64,000 nucleotides of DNA from Myxococcota bacterium (GTDB lineage Bacteria; Myxococcota_A; UBA796; JAFGLY01), in the NCBI GenBank assembly GCA_024276675.1, contig JAJRWT010000017.1, positions 23,098 to 87,097 on the forward strand, written 5' to 3'. Within the stretch, counting starts at the first letter, position 1, and the number at the start of each line of letters is the position of its first letter. Shown here piece by piece: positions 8,771 through 17,692 of this stretch. The notes under the pieces were generated by a model that was given only the letters and a program-made list of their open reading frames with translations, made no database searches and was not told the origin of the DNA. A program made the translations under genes and the position numbers.

Positions 8771-10096
8771 CTACCAATCCAGGCTGGGGGACCAAGAGGG
8801 GTTTGACCATCCTCCCTTGTCTCGCGTGACCTGAATCTGGTGATAGCCATCAGCAGTAGAAATCCATATGTGGCTTGTACCGGTGCGAGTGGACGAGAAC
8901 GACAGATACCTGCCATCGGGCGACCAGCTCGGGTCTTCGTTGTCGCCTTGCCCTTGTGTTATGCGTACAAGGCTGCGCCCATCCAGATCGCAGGTGATGA
9001 TGTCGAAATGTTTTTCCCTCGTGACGTATGCGAGGCGATCTCCGGCGGGGGACCAGCTCGGGTCGGTATTATGGGTGCCGTGAAAGCTGACCCGGTGAAT
9101 GTTGGAGCCGTTGGCGGACATTACGTAAATCTGTGCTCCGCCGCTCCGATCACTTACAAATGCGATCTGGGAGCCACCCGGAGACCAGCTTGGAGAGGCA
9201 TCGATACCAGAACTGGTGGTCAACCTTGCAACGACCTTGCCCGAGTAGGGGTCTAGGGTGAAGATATCGGAGTTGCCACCATTTGACAGGGTGGCAGACA
9301 GAAGGTTGCCAAGGGGACTCCATGCCGCGCCGATGTTGAGTCCTGTACGTGCCGAGATTCGCCTGGTGGTGGCTTTGGCCAGGTCAGCCAGGTATAGATC
9401 GGGGTTACCCGCACGGTAGCTGGTATAGATGAGCTTGGTACCATCTGGAGACCAGCTTGGTTGGAGATTGATGGAACCGTTTCGCGTGACGGGAATTGCT
9501 CCATGCCCGTCGATGTCCACGAGGTAGATCTCTTTGTTTCCCGTGCGATTGTTGACTGCCGCGAATCTGGTATTGAAAATGCTGTCGGTTCCGGTGACGG
9601 CCTTGATAATTGCGTTGGCCACGTGATGGGCCACGCTGCGCAGTCCGGAATCAGAGCCAGAAAACGCCCGTGCATCCAGTTTCCTGGCTCCTGCTACATC
9701 ATATATCCAGACTTCGGCACGGAGCTTCTGGCCCAACAGATCTATCCTGGTTTTCGCCAGCACCGCGGCACCTGGGATGGTCCAGTCGGAGAAGCTGAAT
9801 TCTCCCGGGCGGAGTCCGGCTCCAGGCGGTTCGAGGAAAGCTGCCGGGTCCAGTATCCTGAACCAACCTGAGATTTCGAGATCACGGACGAGTACTGAGG
9901 CAAACTCCCGAGCGAGGGTGCTGTCGGCGCCCTTGGGATTCGGGATGGCCAGGGGGATGTCCTGCCTGCCCGGTGCCCCGACACTGACGATGAGGCGGCC
10001 GGATTCCTGGGCAACAGCGCCCGATGGGCAGGTGAAACCCAGGATTGCCAGCAGCAAGCCAAGAAAAGAAAAAAGGCGGAGAGGTTCAACGAGCAT
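8771..10096 (-). CDS. tolB: Tol-Pal system protein TolB
   Basis: I chose the ATG at 10096, which gives 441 residues and overlaps the stop of the TonB/TolA-like gene by 11 bases; the open frame extends upstream but without a signal peptide. Residues ~1-35 form a signal peptide (hydrophobic FSFLGLLLAILGF). Residues ~40-165 form the N-terminal TolB domain (LAIPNPKG, FRILDPAAF). The rest is a six-bladed propeller with repeated PSWSPDG/PSWSPGG signatures. TolB is a periplasmic protein that binds Pal and TolA and supports outer-membrane constriction at division. It is the last recognisable tol gene; no pal follows. Ends in TAG. Confidence 0.95.
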   Translation of the reverse strand: MLVEPLRLFSFLGLLLAILGFTCPSGAVAQESGRLIVSVGAPGRQDIPLAIPNPKGADSTLAREFASVLVRDLEISGWFRILDPAAFLEPPGAGLRPGEFSFSDWTIPGAAVLAKTRIDLLGQKLRAEVWIYDVAGARKLDARAFSGSDSGLRSVAHHVANAIIKAVTGTDSIFNTRFAAVNNRTGNKEIYLVDIDGHGAIPVTRNGSINLQPSWSPDGTKLIYTSYRAGNPDLYLADLAKATTRRISARTGLNIGAAWSPLGNLLSATLSNGGNSDIFTLDPYSGKVVARLTTSSGIDASPSWSPGGSQIAFVSDRSGGAQIYVMSANGSNIHRVSFHGTHNTDPSWSPAGDRLAYVTREKHFDIITCDLDGRSLVRITQGQGDNEDPSWSPDGRYLSFSSTRTGTSHIWISTADGYHQIQVTRDKGGWSNPSWSPSLDW

Positions 10097-10886
10097 CGGA
10101 AGCCGGGAAGTGAATCCAGATGCCTCTGGACGCGAGGTTTTGGAACTTTGGAGGAGGGAGGGGCAGGCGGCCGGATTTCTGCACTGCCCGTATACAGGAT
10201 TCGTCGTAGGATGTGTTCCCGGAGGGGCGTGCCATTCGGGTTTTTTCGATTTTACCGTCGGCATCGAGTGTCACCTCGACGATTGTGAAGAGATCCGGGT
10301 TGTCTTGAATGATTCTTGGCAGGGGAGTCCAATTAGGTAGCACGATCCGGCGGATCTGGCTCTGGTAGCGGGCCAGATCCGGATCCATGGGTGCTCCGGT
10401 CCCCAGGCCGGCGAAGGCTTCCTCGGGTGAAAGTGTACTGTTTGGGTCCGTGGCTGAACGATCCACATCGCCGAGAGGTGCCTGGATGTCCTTGATGAGT
10501 TCGCTACGGCGGAGCTGCCGGAGAACATCGGCTCGCCTGTCTCGGCTGTCAGCCTTCGGTGGCGGCTCTTCGGGACGTGTTTCAGAGTTGGATGGATGGG
10601 GTTCAGCGAAAGGTTCCGGGGATGGCATGGCGGCTTCGGGGACTGGTGCCGGGGGCGGTGGAGAAGGGGCGCGAGTGGCACGATCCGGATTCCGGCCCCG
10701 CGCTTTTGGAAGGGCAACCATCTGCACCTGCATTATTTCGTCTGGATCGAAGAGCGGTTGGTCGTCTTCGATACAGCCGCGGCCCAGCAGGAGGAAAAGC
10801 ACGACGGTCCCGTGCAAAAGGAGGGATAGGAGTAGATCCCATGGTTTCAGGGTAAGGGTATCGGGACGCAGCACGGAGCTGGCCAA
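10086..10886 (-). CDS. TolA/TonB-like energy-transducing protein
   Basis: About 266 residues. The TTG start immediately follows the tolR stop, preceded by GAGG, so translation is probably coupled. One N-terminal membrane anchor (LLLSLLLHGTVVLFLLLG) is followed by a Pro/Glu-rich periplasm-spanning region at residues ~55-110 (APSPPPPAPVPEAAMPSPEP). The C-terminal TonB_C/TolA-type domain holds FTIVEVTLDADGKIEKTRM and SCIRAVQKSGRLPLPP. Position between tolR and tolB makes it the TolA of this system. It would carry proton-motive energy from TolQR to the outer membrane. Ends in TGA, overlapping the tolB start. Confidence 0.88.
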   Translation of the reverse strand: MASSVLRPDTLTLKPWDLLLSLLLHGTVVLFLLLGRGCIEDDQPLFDPDEIMQVQMVALPKARGRNPDRATRAPSPPPPAPVPEAAMPSPEPFAEPHPSNSETRPEEPPPKADSRDRRADVLRQLRRSELIKDIQAPLGDVDRSATDPNSTLSPEEAFAGLGTGAPMDPDLARYQSQIRRIVLPNWTPLPRIIQDNPDLFTIVEVTLDADGKIEKTRMARPSGNTSYDESCIRAVQKSGRLPLPPPKFQNLASRGIWIHFPASDAR

Positions 10887-11303
10887 CTACCGATCCTCGA
10901 TGGCCGGCTGGGTGATCATGCCCATTCGGGAAAAACCGGCCTTGGTGCACAGGGCCATGATCTGCGCGACGTTTTCGTAGGGAACGGAACCATCGGCTCT
11001 GAGGAAGACATCCTGGTCGGGGTTGGCCTCCGCTATGGCGGGAATCTTGATCTGTAGATCCTCCATTGTCAGTTCGTGTTCGCCAATCAGGTAGGTGCCG
11101 TCTGCCTTGATGGTGAGAACGAGCTGGTCTTCGGAGAGTTCCATGGTGGGGGCATCTGCTCTGGGCAGATGAACGTCCATGCCCGTGGTCATGAGAGGAG
11201 CCGTGACCATGAAAATGATCAACAGCACCAACATCACGTCGACGAAGGGAGTGACGTTGATGTCTGACATCATCCCATCTGTTCCAGTGTTTGAGAATGC
11301 CAC
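10887..11303 (-). CDS. tolR: TolR/ExbD family protein
   Basis: A 138-residue protein of the ExbD/TolR family. One transmembrane helix at residues ~20-40 follows the hallmark SDINVTPFVDVMLVLLIIF, where the second Asp is the proton-relay residue. The periplasmic part (VHLPRADAP, VFLRADGSVPYENVAQIM) is typical. The GTG start has GGAG a few bases upstream; two in-frame ATGs ten codons on are alternatives. It forms the inner-membrane motor with TolQ. Ends in TAG. Confidence 0.94.
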   Translation of the reverse strand: MAFSNTGTDGMMSDINVTPFVDVMLVLLIIFMVTAPLMTTGMDVHLPRADAPTMELSEDQLVLTIKADGTYLIGEHELTMEDLQIKIPAIAEANPDQDVFLRADGSVPYENVAQIMALCTKAGFSRMGMITQPAIEDR

Positions 11304-11327
11304 TGGTCGCTCCCCGATGCCTTGTGT

Positions 11328-12059
11328 CTACAGCCTTCTGAAGTGTCGCTTCACGATATTCTGGAAATCAGATGAGAAGTTGTCCATTTCGCCTGACAGG
11401 ACCCTGAGTCTGGAGTTGAAGAAATTGTAGGCCATGACAGCAGGTATGGCAGCCAGCAAGCCCACAGCCGTTGCGATGAGGGCGTTGGCGATGTCTGGGC
11501 CAACGACTTGTATGGATGCCTGCCCGGTGTGTCCGATGCGTTGGAAAGCTCGCAGAATGCCCCACACAGTTCCAAAAAGACCAATGAATGGCGCTGTTGC
11601 GCCAGTGGTGGCAAGAAAAGGAACCATTCGTTCCAGGGATGTGAGTTGTACCGAACTCGCTCTTCGCATGGAGCGGGCGAGGTTTTCCAGACCACCAAGA
11701 TCCATGGTGTTCTGCTGGTTTTCGTTGGCGCTCGATGTCAACTTTGAAAGCTCGATGTAGCCGGCCTTGAAAACATGGGCGACCGGTGCCTTTTCGAATT
11801 CCGAAACCTGCTCGTATACATGGTCCAGCCGGCGTGAGCGCCAGAACATCTCCAGGAACTCTTCTGATTGGTTGGTTGCCTTGCGGATTCGGGCCGCCTT
11901 GTTGACGATTATGGCCCAGCAGGTGATCGACATTCCCATCAGCAGTACAAGTACGAGTTGGATGATGGGTTCGGCCGATGTCACCATGTCGATGATTGAC
12001 GGAGTCTCGGAGCCGGTTTCCTGTATCGTGGCCAGGTAGACCTGCAACACGTCGTTCAT
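11328..12059 (-). CDS. tolQ: TolQ/ExbB family proton channel protein
   Basis: A 243-residue inner-membrane protein with three predicted helices (about residues 28-50, 140-162 and 185-205). The MotA/TolQ/ExbB signature is clear: ERMVPFLATTGATAPFIGLFGTVWGI, then ALIATAVGLLAAIPAVMAYN with the conserved Thr and Pro of the channel. It is the first gene of the tolQ-tolR-tolA-tolB cluster. About 130 bp separate it from the redoxin-rhodanese gene upstream, enough for a promoter, though I see no convincing hexamers. Ends in TAG. Confidence 0.95.
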   Translation of the reverse strand: MNDVLQVYLATIQETGSETPSIIDMVTSAEPIIQLVLVLLMGMSITCWAIIVNKAARIRKATNQSEEFLEMFWRSRRLDHVYEQVSEFEKAPVAHVFKAGYIELSKLTSSANENQQNTMDLGGLENLARSMRRASSVQLTSLERMVPFLATTGATAPFIGLFGTVWGILRAFQRIGHTGQASIQVVGPDIANALIATAVGLLAAIPAVMAYNFFNSRLRVLSGEMDNFSSDFQNIVKRHFRRL

Positions 12060-12188
12060 GGCTCAACCTGTGGTGGGTGACGGTTCGTGAAGGATGTTCT
12101 GGAAAAGCACCGTAACATACCATGTAGACGAAGAATCCAGGAGAAGGGGCCCATGGCGGGGAGCGGACTGGGCATTTTTCGTTCATCT

Positions 12189-12230
12189 TCATCTGCAGCG
12201 GGAGTACCCAGACATTTACGGACGGACAGC
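12189..12230 (-). other. in-frame tail after TAA with a second TAA, then TGA
   Basis: The frame after the redoxin-rhodanese TAA (12231-12233) reads four sense codons, TAA at 12216-12218, then eight sense codons and TGA at 12189-12191. The rhodanese fold is already complete before the first TAA, so this tail says nothing about which codon really terminates. It matters only because this is the sole gene in the window where TAA could be a true stop. Confidence 0.35.
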
Positions 12231-13103
12231 TTAGTGCTGTTTACTGGCGCCTGGCCATGCAGCAAGGCCATCTTCTACGTTGAAAACCTGGCTTGCGCCA
12301 ATGCTGGTGAGGAACTCCGCGGCTGCCTCCGAGAGACCACCGGTCTTGCTGAGGCAGATGATGTGGGTGGTCTGTTCCAACTCCTGGTACCGGTGTGGCA
12401 ACTCGTCCAGGGGAATGTTGATGGCGCCCTCGATGTGGAACTGGGCGAACTCCTCGGGAGTCCGGACATCCAGTAGTTTGAAATTGGAGTCGGAATCGGA
12501 AAGCAGTCCCAGAGCCGTGACCGCCGTCACGGAGTTGGCGCTCGCGGCGGGCGCTCCCGGATCTCGTATACCCGTGAAAGTGCGTTGGGAGTCGGTCTCG
12601 GGAACTGTGGTGCCTTCCAGGCTGGCCAGCTTCGAAAGCAGATCCGAGGTGGGCAGATAGCCTCTTTGAGACAGTATTATCTTGCCGTTTCTGTCCAGCA
12701 GAATGACCGATGGCTTGCAATAGGGCCTGATGCGGCCGCTGCAACCGAATCTTCGAGCACACAGCGCCAGCGGATCGTAGAGGAGATGGAACTCCAGCCC
12801 TTGTCTGCCGCGATACTGTCGTAAACGTTCAGTACGGAACTGGGTCACGCCGAAGATGACCGTGTTCAGCGCCTCGAAGCGGGAGATTTCTTTTTGCAGG
12901 CTTTTCAGGTAGTCGTCTGTGCGGTCGTCCAGAAGTGAACGGAAAAACACCAGCAGGATGTTCAGGTGACCCGTGAAGTCCTTCGATTTGATCCACGTAC
13001 CCTCTTCCGCTGTGAGAGAGAGTTGGGGAGCCTCGGTACCCGTGGGGAGTGGCTTCAGGGACAGGAGATGTGGAATGTCTTTCAGTTTGATCCCCTTGGG
13101 CAT
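12231..13103 (-). CDS. redoxin-like domain fused to rhodanese
   Basis: The ATG at 13103 follows AGGAG by five bases, giving 290 residues. Residues ~10-165 form a thioredoxin/peroxiredoxin fold (APQLSL, ILLVFFRSLLDDRTDDYLK, PSVILLDRNGKIILSQRGYL). At the place of the usual peroxidatic Cys this protein has no cysteine; the only Cys in the domain are in ALCARRFGC and PYCKPS. Residues ~195-285 form a rhodanese domain (LLDVRTPEEFAQFHIEGAINIP) with a candidate active Cys in IICLSKTGGLSEAA. It could be a sulfur-transfer or persulfide-handling protein rather than a peroxidase. It ends in TAA, followed in frame by four codons, another TAA, then eight codons and TGA at 12189-12191. If TAA is sense here, the protein gains 14 residues. 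Confidence 0.8.
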   Translation of the reverse strand: MPKGIKLKDIPHLLSLKPLPTGTEAPQLSLTAEEGTWIKSKDFTGHLNILLVFFRSLLDDRTDDYLKSLQKEISRFEALNTVIFGVTQFRTERLRQYRGRQGLEFHLLYDPLALCARRFGCSGRIRPYCKPSVILLDRNGKIILSQRGYLPTSDLLSKLASLEGTTVPETDSQRTFTGIRDPGAPAASANSVTAVTALGLLSDSDSNFKLLDVRTPEEFAQFHIEGAINIPLDELPHRYQELEQTTHIICLSKTGGLSEAAAEFLTSIGASQVFNVEDGLAAWPGASKQH

Positions 13104-13510
13104 TGTCGCTCCTATTGTTGACCTTCTATTATTCACCTGGAAAAGCCCAACCCAGCAGGAATGGATTGCATTCCAGCCAGGTACCTGGTGTATCTCTTGG
13201 TGGCAGCAGTGCGATTTCAAGTTCTCGAACGGCCGTTGCTGGCCCCTCTCTCAAGAAAAGGGGCTGCTCCTGCGATGGGAGCAATTTGTTGATGGGAACA
13301 ATCTAGCATGGGACAGGAGAGCTGGCATGGGGGTGGCTCCTCTACGAGGACGGCTGTCCCGCCGGCGAGCCATCGGCATGTCACGCAGACGCTACGGAGG
13401 CCGAAGTCGCAGAGTCGCGAGCCAGTCCGGAAGACCGTTCGCCGGGCGGGTAACCCAACTGGCATCTGTGTAGAGACTGGGCATTGGCGCAGGGGCCTGG
13501 AGATCGGTTT
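13104..13510. other. intergenic region with hairpin at 13242-13264
   Basis: About 400 bp between the MBL hydrolase and the redoxin-rhodanese gene, both on the minus strand. No gene is convincing on either strand; the small open frames have no ribosome binding site and no recognisable composition. A GCCCCT/AGGGGC inverted repeat (arms 13242-13247 and 13259-13264, 11-base loop) followed on the minus side by mixed sequence may terminate the MBL transcript. A promoter for the redoxin gene must lie close to 13104, but I see no clear hexamers. Confidence 0.4.
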
Positions 13511-14377
13511 CTATATTGCCAGGTCCTGCAGCAGGGCTCTTGGATTGGTGGTCCCGTAGCGTAGTCGTTCATCTCTGGTCACATGGGCCAGTGCGCAGGT
13601 GGGATCATGAGTGAAAAAGAGCCGGCCATGCTGTGCCAGCATGTGGTCGAGCAACCTTCGCTTTTCATCGATGAGCAGTTCGGGGAAGCGATCATAGCCC
13701 ATGGTGATGGAGGTGTGGACCCAGGCTCGACCTGGTGCCAGATCCGAGATGAACAGAACAGGGCTGTGTTCTCCCTGGATCTCGCACAGCATCAGGCCAG
13801 GAGTGTGTCCGTGGGAAAAATGAAAGGTGTATCCGTCGCCCAGACAGGGTGCGGCAGGACCATCGATGATTTCCAATCGGCCGCTTTTTTTCAGAAGTTC
13901 GTTCAGGACTGGTACGAAGGACGCCCTGTCGCGAGAATGGGGGTGGGTGGCCCGGTACCAGGCCTGTCTGCTCACAAGGAATCGAGCTTGTGGAAACAGG
14001 AGTCGTTGGGGTTGGTCTTCCTGCCAGTCCGAGAGCAGTCCTCCCGCGTGATCGAAGTGCAGGTGTGAAAGTACAACCACTTGGATGTCGGAGTCGGTGA
14101 GACCAATTGCTTGCAGGCTTTTGAGCAACTGGTTGCCTTCACCCTGGATGCCATAGCGGTCGCGCAGTGTTGGAGACATGAAGAAGCCCGCCCCCGCTTC
14201 GAAGAGGATTCGGCCTCCGCCGTCGTCCACCAACAAGGCGCGTGAAGCCAGCTCGATACGATGTCTGGCGTCCGGAGCGGCCCAGGATTCCCACAATGCT
14301 CGAGGTGCATTGCCGAACATAGCTCCACCATCCAGTCTCTGGTAGTTCCCGTCGAGAGAGTAGATACGCCGTTCCAT
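13511..14377 (-). CDS. MBL-fold metallo-hydrolase
   Basis: A 288-residue metallo-beta-lactamase-fold hydrolase. The metal motif is LSHLHFDHAGG (HxHxDH) at about residue 105. Further ligands are a His in HFSHGHTPG and the Asp in LFISDLAPG, so a dinuclear zinc or iron site looks intact. The overall arrangement resembles AHL-lactonase-like and related members of the family that hydrolyse lactones or small esters, but the substrate cannot be read from sequence. The sequence upstream contains TTGACA and TATATT, but too close together to be one promoter. Ends in TAG. Confidence 0.85.
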   Translation of the reverse strand: MERRIYSLDGNYQRLDGGAMFGNAPRALWESWAAPDARHRIELASRALLVDDGGGRILFEAGAGFFMSPTLRDRYGIQGEGNQLLKSLQAIGLTDSDIQVVVLSHLHFDHAGGLLSDWQEDQPQRLLFPQARFLVSRQAWYRATHPHSRDRASFVPVLNELLKKSGRLEIIDGPAAPCLGDGYTFHFSHGHTPGLMLCEIQGEHSPVLFISDLAPGRAWVHTSITMGYDRFPELLIDEKRRLLDHMLAQHGRLFFTHDPTCALAHVTRDERLRYGTTNPRALLQDLAI

Positions 14378-14590
14378 GGTCGGTCCTGCCCCGGAGAAAA
14401 TATAAGGTGTGTCAATCAGCAGGAATAATAACCCGGCATTCCACTCGTGGGCCCTGTCCGGGGTTCAGCCGAGTACATCCCACTATTACGATGCCGTCGT
14501 GCATTCGGGCCCCACTGGAACCTGCGCTGCGAGCGGCTCGCTACCGTTGAAGACCAGCTCCCGCCTGTCGGGGTTGATGCTTTGAGGGTA
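14378..14590. other. intergenic region, no gene seen
   Basis: About 210 bp between the propeller-membrane protein end (TAG at 14591) and the MBL hydrolase start, both on the minus strand. No open frame with a ribosome binding site was found. It probably holds the MBL gene promoter. Confidence 0.4.
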
Positions 14591-17551
14591 CTACTTACTG
14601 TTGTCCGGAGCAGTTCCAGGTGGGTTGGGCTGTATTTTTCCGATTCCCGTGGGCGGAGGGGAGTCGGGACCGGCCTTGGGTTGGAATGTCTCCATCGAGA
14701 TCTCCGTCCTGGGAAGATGGGTCATGTCCGCCAGGAACATCTGGCTGTTCCCCACCAGGTCCAGATCCCTGTCGAGTTCGAGATCAGCGTCCTGGTCACA
14801 AATGACCACCAACATGAAGTCCTTGCCGGCTGGTCCTGTCAGGTGGAAGTCTCCCTGTTAGTCGGTCCACGAGGAGGCCAGCGGAGCTGCCTGTCCTCCC
14901 TGTTCGCCAGGAGCCGGTATTCCGACCATCGAGACCTTGGCGGGCCTTGAACAGGCCGGGCCAGAGAGAGTACCGGATATGGAAATATGTTCCATGTTTT
15001 CAATTTGGTCCTGGGAAAACGACGGTGGGCTGCGGAGGATTCTTTTCAACCGCCAACCTGCCCTGGGTGGAGTTTTTCGTTCGCCCGTGGACGGGTTTCC
15101 GCTGGCCCCCATGTTCTGGTCTTTCGATTGCATCAGGAGCTTCTGGGGACTGAGTGAGTTTTCGAGGGCTTGCCCTGAATCTGGAGGCGCCTCGCTGCAG
15201 ACAAGGATGTCCTGTCCTTTGAAGCGTGTGGCCACCGGACTTCTGCACCTGCCGAGGCCTGGAAGCTCCCTGGGCGGTTCCCAGTGGATGCCATCTTCCG
15301 ACTCACTTTGTACGACTATGGCCTTTCCCCGGGACCAGCCCTGGGCGTACATGCGCCAGGTATCACCATCGCGCCAGACGCATGGAACCGAAATCCCGGG
15401 AACTTCGCCGACTTCGATGAACCGTCCTTCTTTGTTGGCCGCCACGACGACTCTGGTGGAGAGGCGTGGTTTGAGGGTGGTTTGTGTCATGTACAGGAGG
15501 CCGTCCACCATGACGGGATCACCCACGCCCGGCGCCTTGAAGATCACCCGGGGATTTTCAAAGAAACCGGATTCAGCAAGGCTGGCTCGCACCACCCTGT
15601 GGTCTCCCCTGGACAATACCGGATCTTCGCTGCGGCGAAGCTTGTCCAGGGTCCATGCTGTGAGCCACAATCTGCCATCTTCCCATGAAAGTTCGGGATC
15701 GATTATTGATACCGGAGCATCGAGTGCATACCACCTGATCCCCCAGTGCAACAGATCCTGCGTGAAGAGAACCGGAAAGTAGGCGGGGTGCCTGACCGAG
15801 AGCACCTGTGGAGGGCTGTACAGGAGGCCAGAGATCATCAGTACTTCATCGTCCACCACCCCCAGTCCCAGGGTGGTCATGTAGCGCGCAGATGGCTCGG
15901 GAAGGCGGTGCCACGTCTGTGCATCCGATGAGGTGTAGGACCAGATTACAGGGAATCCTTCGCCGGTGGAATCCTGTTCCAGCAGAGGTTCCAGGGCTGG
16001 GTTTCTGTACAGCCAGTCGTCCCAGGCGGGTTGAGGTTCGGATGCTGTGGGGGGAGGGTCTATGGACTCGGCGCTGTAGACGAAGCGTTGGCTCAGCCAT
16101 TGCTTGTCGGGCCACTGTCGGGAACCATCCAGATCCGTGACACTGCCTCCCAGAGTGCCTGCCAGCTCGGAAACTCTTCCATGATCCGCGGAGAGATCTA
16201 TGGCGAAGTGGGCAAAACCAGCAGCTCTGGCCCATTTTTCCAGAGCCCACAGGTTCCAGAACCTGGAGTCCACGATTTTCAGGTACACACTCGGTCCGGC
16301 GGAGTCCAGTCCTGCTGACGTGGGTTGGCCGTGGATGGTCTGGTCATAGAGTGACCAACGGGCGTCTGCTTCCAGCGGGTAGGTGAGTACGGGTCCGCTG
16401 GCCTTTTCGATGGCGGGCTCGGGGAGCGCGGACCAACGGGGCCAGGTTCCGGTGGACAGGGTTGCGAGCGCGAGAAAGCTCCAGGCGCGATGGCGAAAAA
16501 AACTCCCCAGGAGAACTGCGAGCCCCAGCCAGCACAAGACTCCGAAGGTTGCGATGAACTCCGGACTGGACTTCCTGAAGAAGCCGAGGATGGGAAACAG
16601 GGGGAGGGCCAGCAGACTCCTGTCCAGGGGAATGGGCTCTCCATCGAGGCACAAGGTTGGTCCAATGGCGAAAAGCGTGCCTGCAAGAACAAGCAGCACG
16701 CCTCTGCGGCCCATGATACCTGCCCTGGGAAAGAATCCCAGGCATGAAGTGGCAAGCAGCAGCCCTCCCCAACGCGGAGCAATTCCAAGGCCGAGAAAGC
16801 CCTTCAGATCGCCGCCGATGCAACTTTCGCCAGGTGTTTGCGCGGAGAGATCTCCGAAGGCCTGGGGGAGCGCAAGGTGCCGGAAGGCCATAGCAGCGGC
16901 CAGCAGCAACATCGCGATGATGGCTGGAAGACGCAGGAAAGCCCGCGGGCGAAGTACGGCGAGTGCAATCAACGTTGCCAGGGCCGTGAGCCAGGAAGTC
17001 CCCATGGCCAGGGTCGCAAGAAGACCCAGTACGACGCCCTTCCAGCTATTTCCAGGTGGAGCCGTCAATGCCAGAAGAGCCCAGGGAAGCCAGTAGACAC
17101 TGCCGGCTTCCAAGCTTCCGGCACTAAGAGCCTGCATGGCGGCTGGCGAAAGCACCACCAGTGCGCCCCACCATCCATTCAAGCCTAGGCGGCGCATCAA
17201 AAGGGCGGCACCCATACCTGAGAACCATATTCGGGCAAAATGCAGAAAAAGTGCGGCGCGAGCAGCTCCCAGAAAATGGACGATGGGTGAGAGAATGGTC
17301 CCTTCCACAAGGAGATGCGGCCAGACGACCTGGCCTTCCGGAAAGAGCAACAGCCTGGTGGAAAGACCTTCCTGCCAGAAGGGGCCGGAAGAGTGCCAGA
17401 GATGCCACAGACCTGTGGGAAGAATGTTTCCCTGTCCCAGTGCAAGACCCCACTCCGCATCACTGGGGGGGATTCCCAGCGCCAGCAGTAAGAGCAAGAG
17501 ACAACAAGTCGCAATTGTGAGCGGAGCATCGAGCCACGGATGTACGCTCAT
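14591..17551 (-). CDS. polytopic membrane protein with five-bladed-propeller and C-terminal beta domain, interrupted by in-frame TAA
   Basis: Read from the ATG at 17551 through TAA at 14858-14860 to TAG at 14591, it has 986 codons before the stop. Residues ~10-390 hold about ten membrane segments and resemble the polytopic proteins at 1542-3401 and 17693-19501; the shared element here is VLTYPLEADARWSLYDQTIH. Residues ~520-830 look like a five-bladed propeller of the GH43/GH68 type (SDAQTWHRLPEP, LWEDG-like DPELSWEDGRLWLTAW, GDPVMVDGLLYM). After a linker comes a beta domain like the carboxypeptidase regulatory fold (ISISGTLSGP ... TD-stop-QGDFHLTGPAGKDF). The TAA falls inside this last domain: eight codons before it and dozens after it fit one continuous fold. 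Under the standard code the protein ends at 14858. Readthrough, a nonsense mutation, or TAA as a sense codon all fit. Function is probably surface glycan modification (inference). Confidence 0.72.
14858..14860 (-). other. in-frame TAA inside a conserved-looking beta domain
   Basis: The minus-strand codons around it read ...SSWTD, TAA, QGDFHLTGPAGKDFMLVVIC. The pattern TD-x-QGDF-hydrophobic-x-GPAG is the standard strand turn of carboxypeptidase-regulatory-like domains, where x is often Glu, Asp, Asn or Ala. GAA differs from TAA by one base. Confidence 0.7.
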
Positions 17552-17692
17552 CCTGTACCTGCCTCTTTGTGCTGTGGAACAGTCCCAATCGTGATTTGCA
17601 ACTATGTGGTATAGCAGCACCGATTATGTATTCGTCGGACCCGTAAAGCCAGGAGTCCTTTTGCGCCAGTTCATAGCACGTCAGGCAGGAAT

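Noticed and set aside
13217..13465. Minus-strand 82-codon open frame between the MBL and redoxin genes
   Set aside because: No ribosome binding site and no family-like motifs.
14402..14430. TTGACA/TATATT as a promoter for the MBL hydrolase gene
   Set aside because: The two hexamers are only five bases apart, so they cannot form one sigma-70 promoter.
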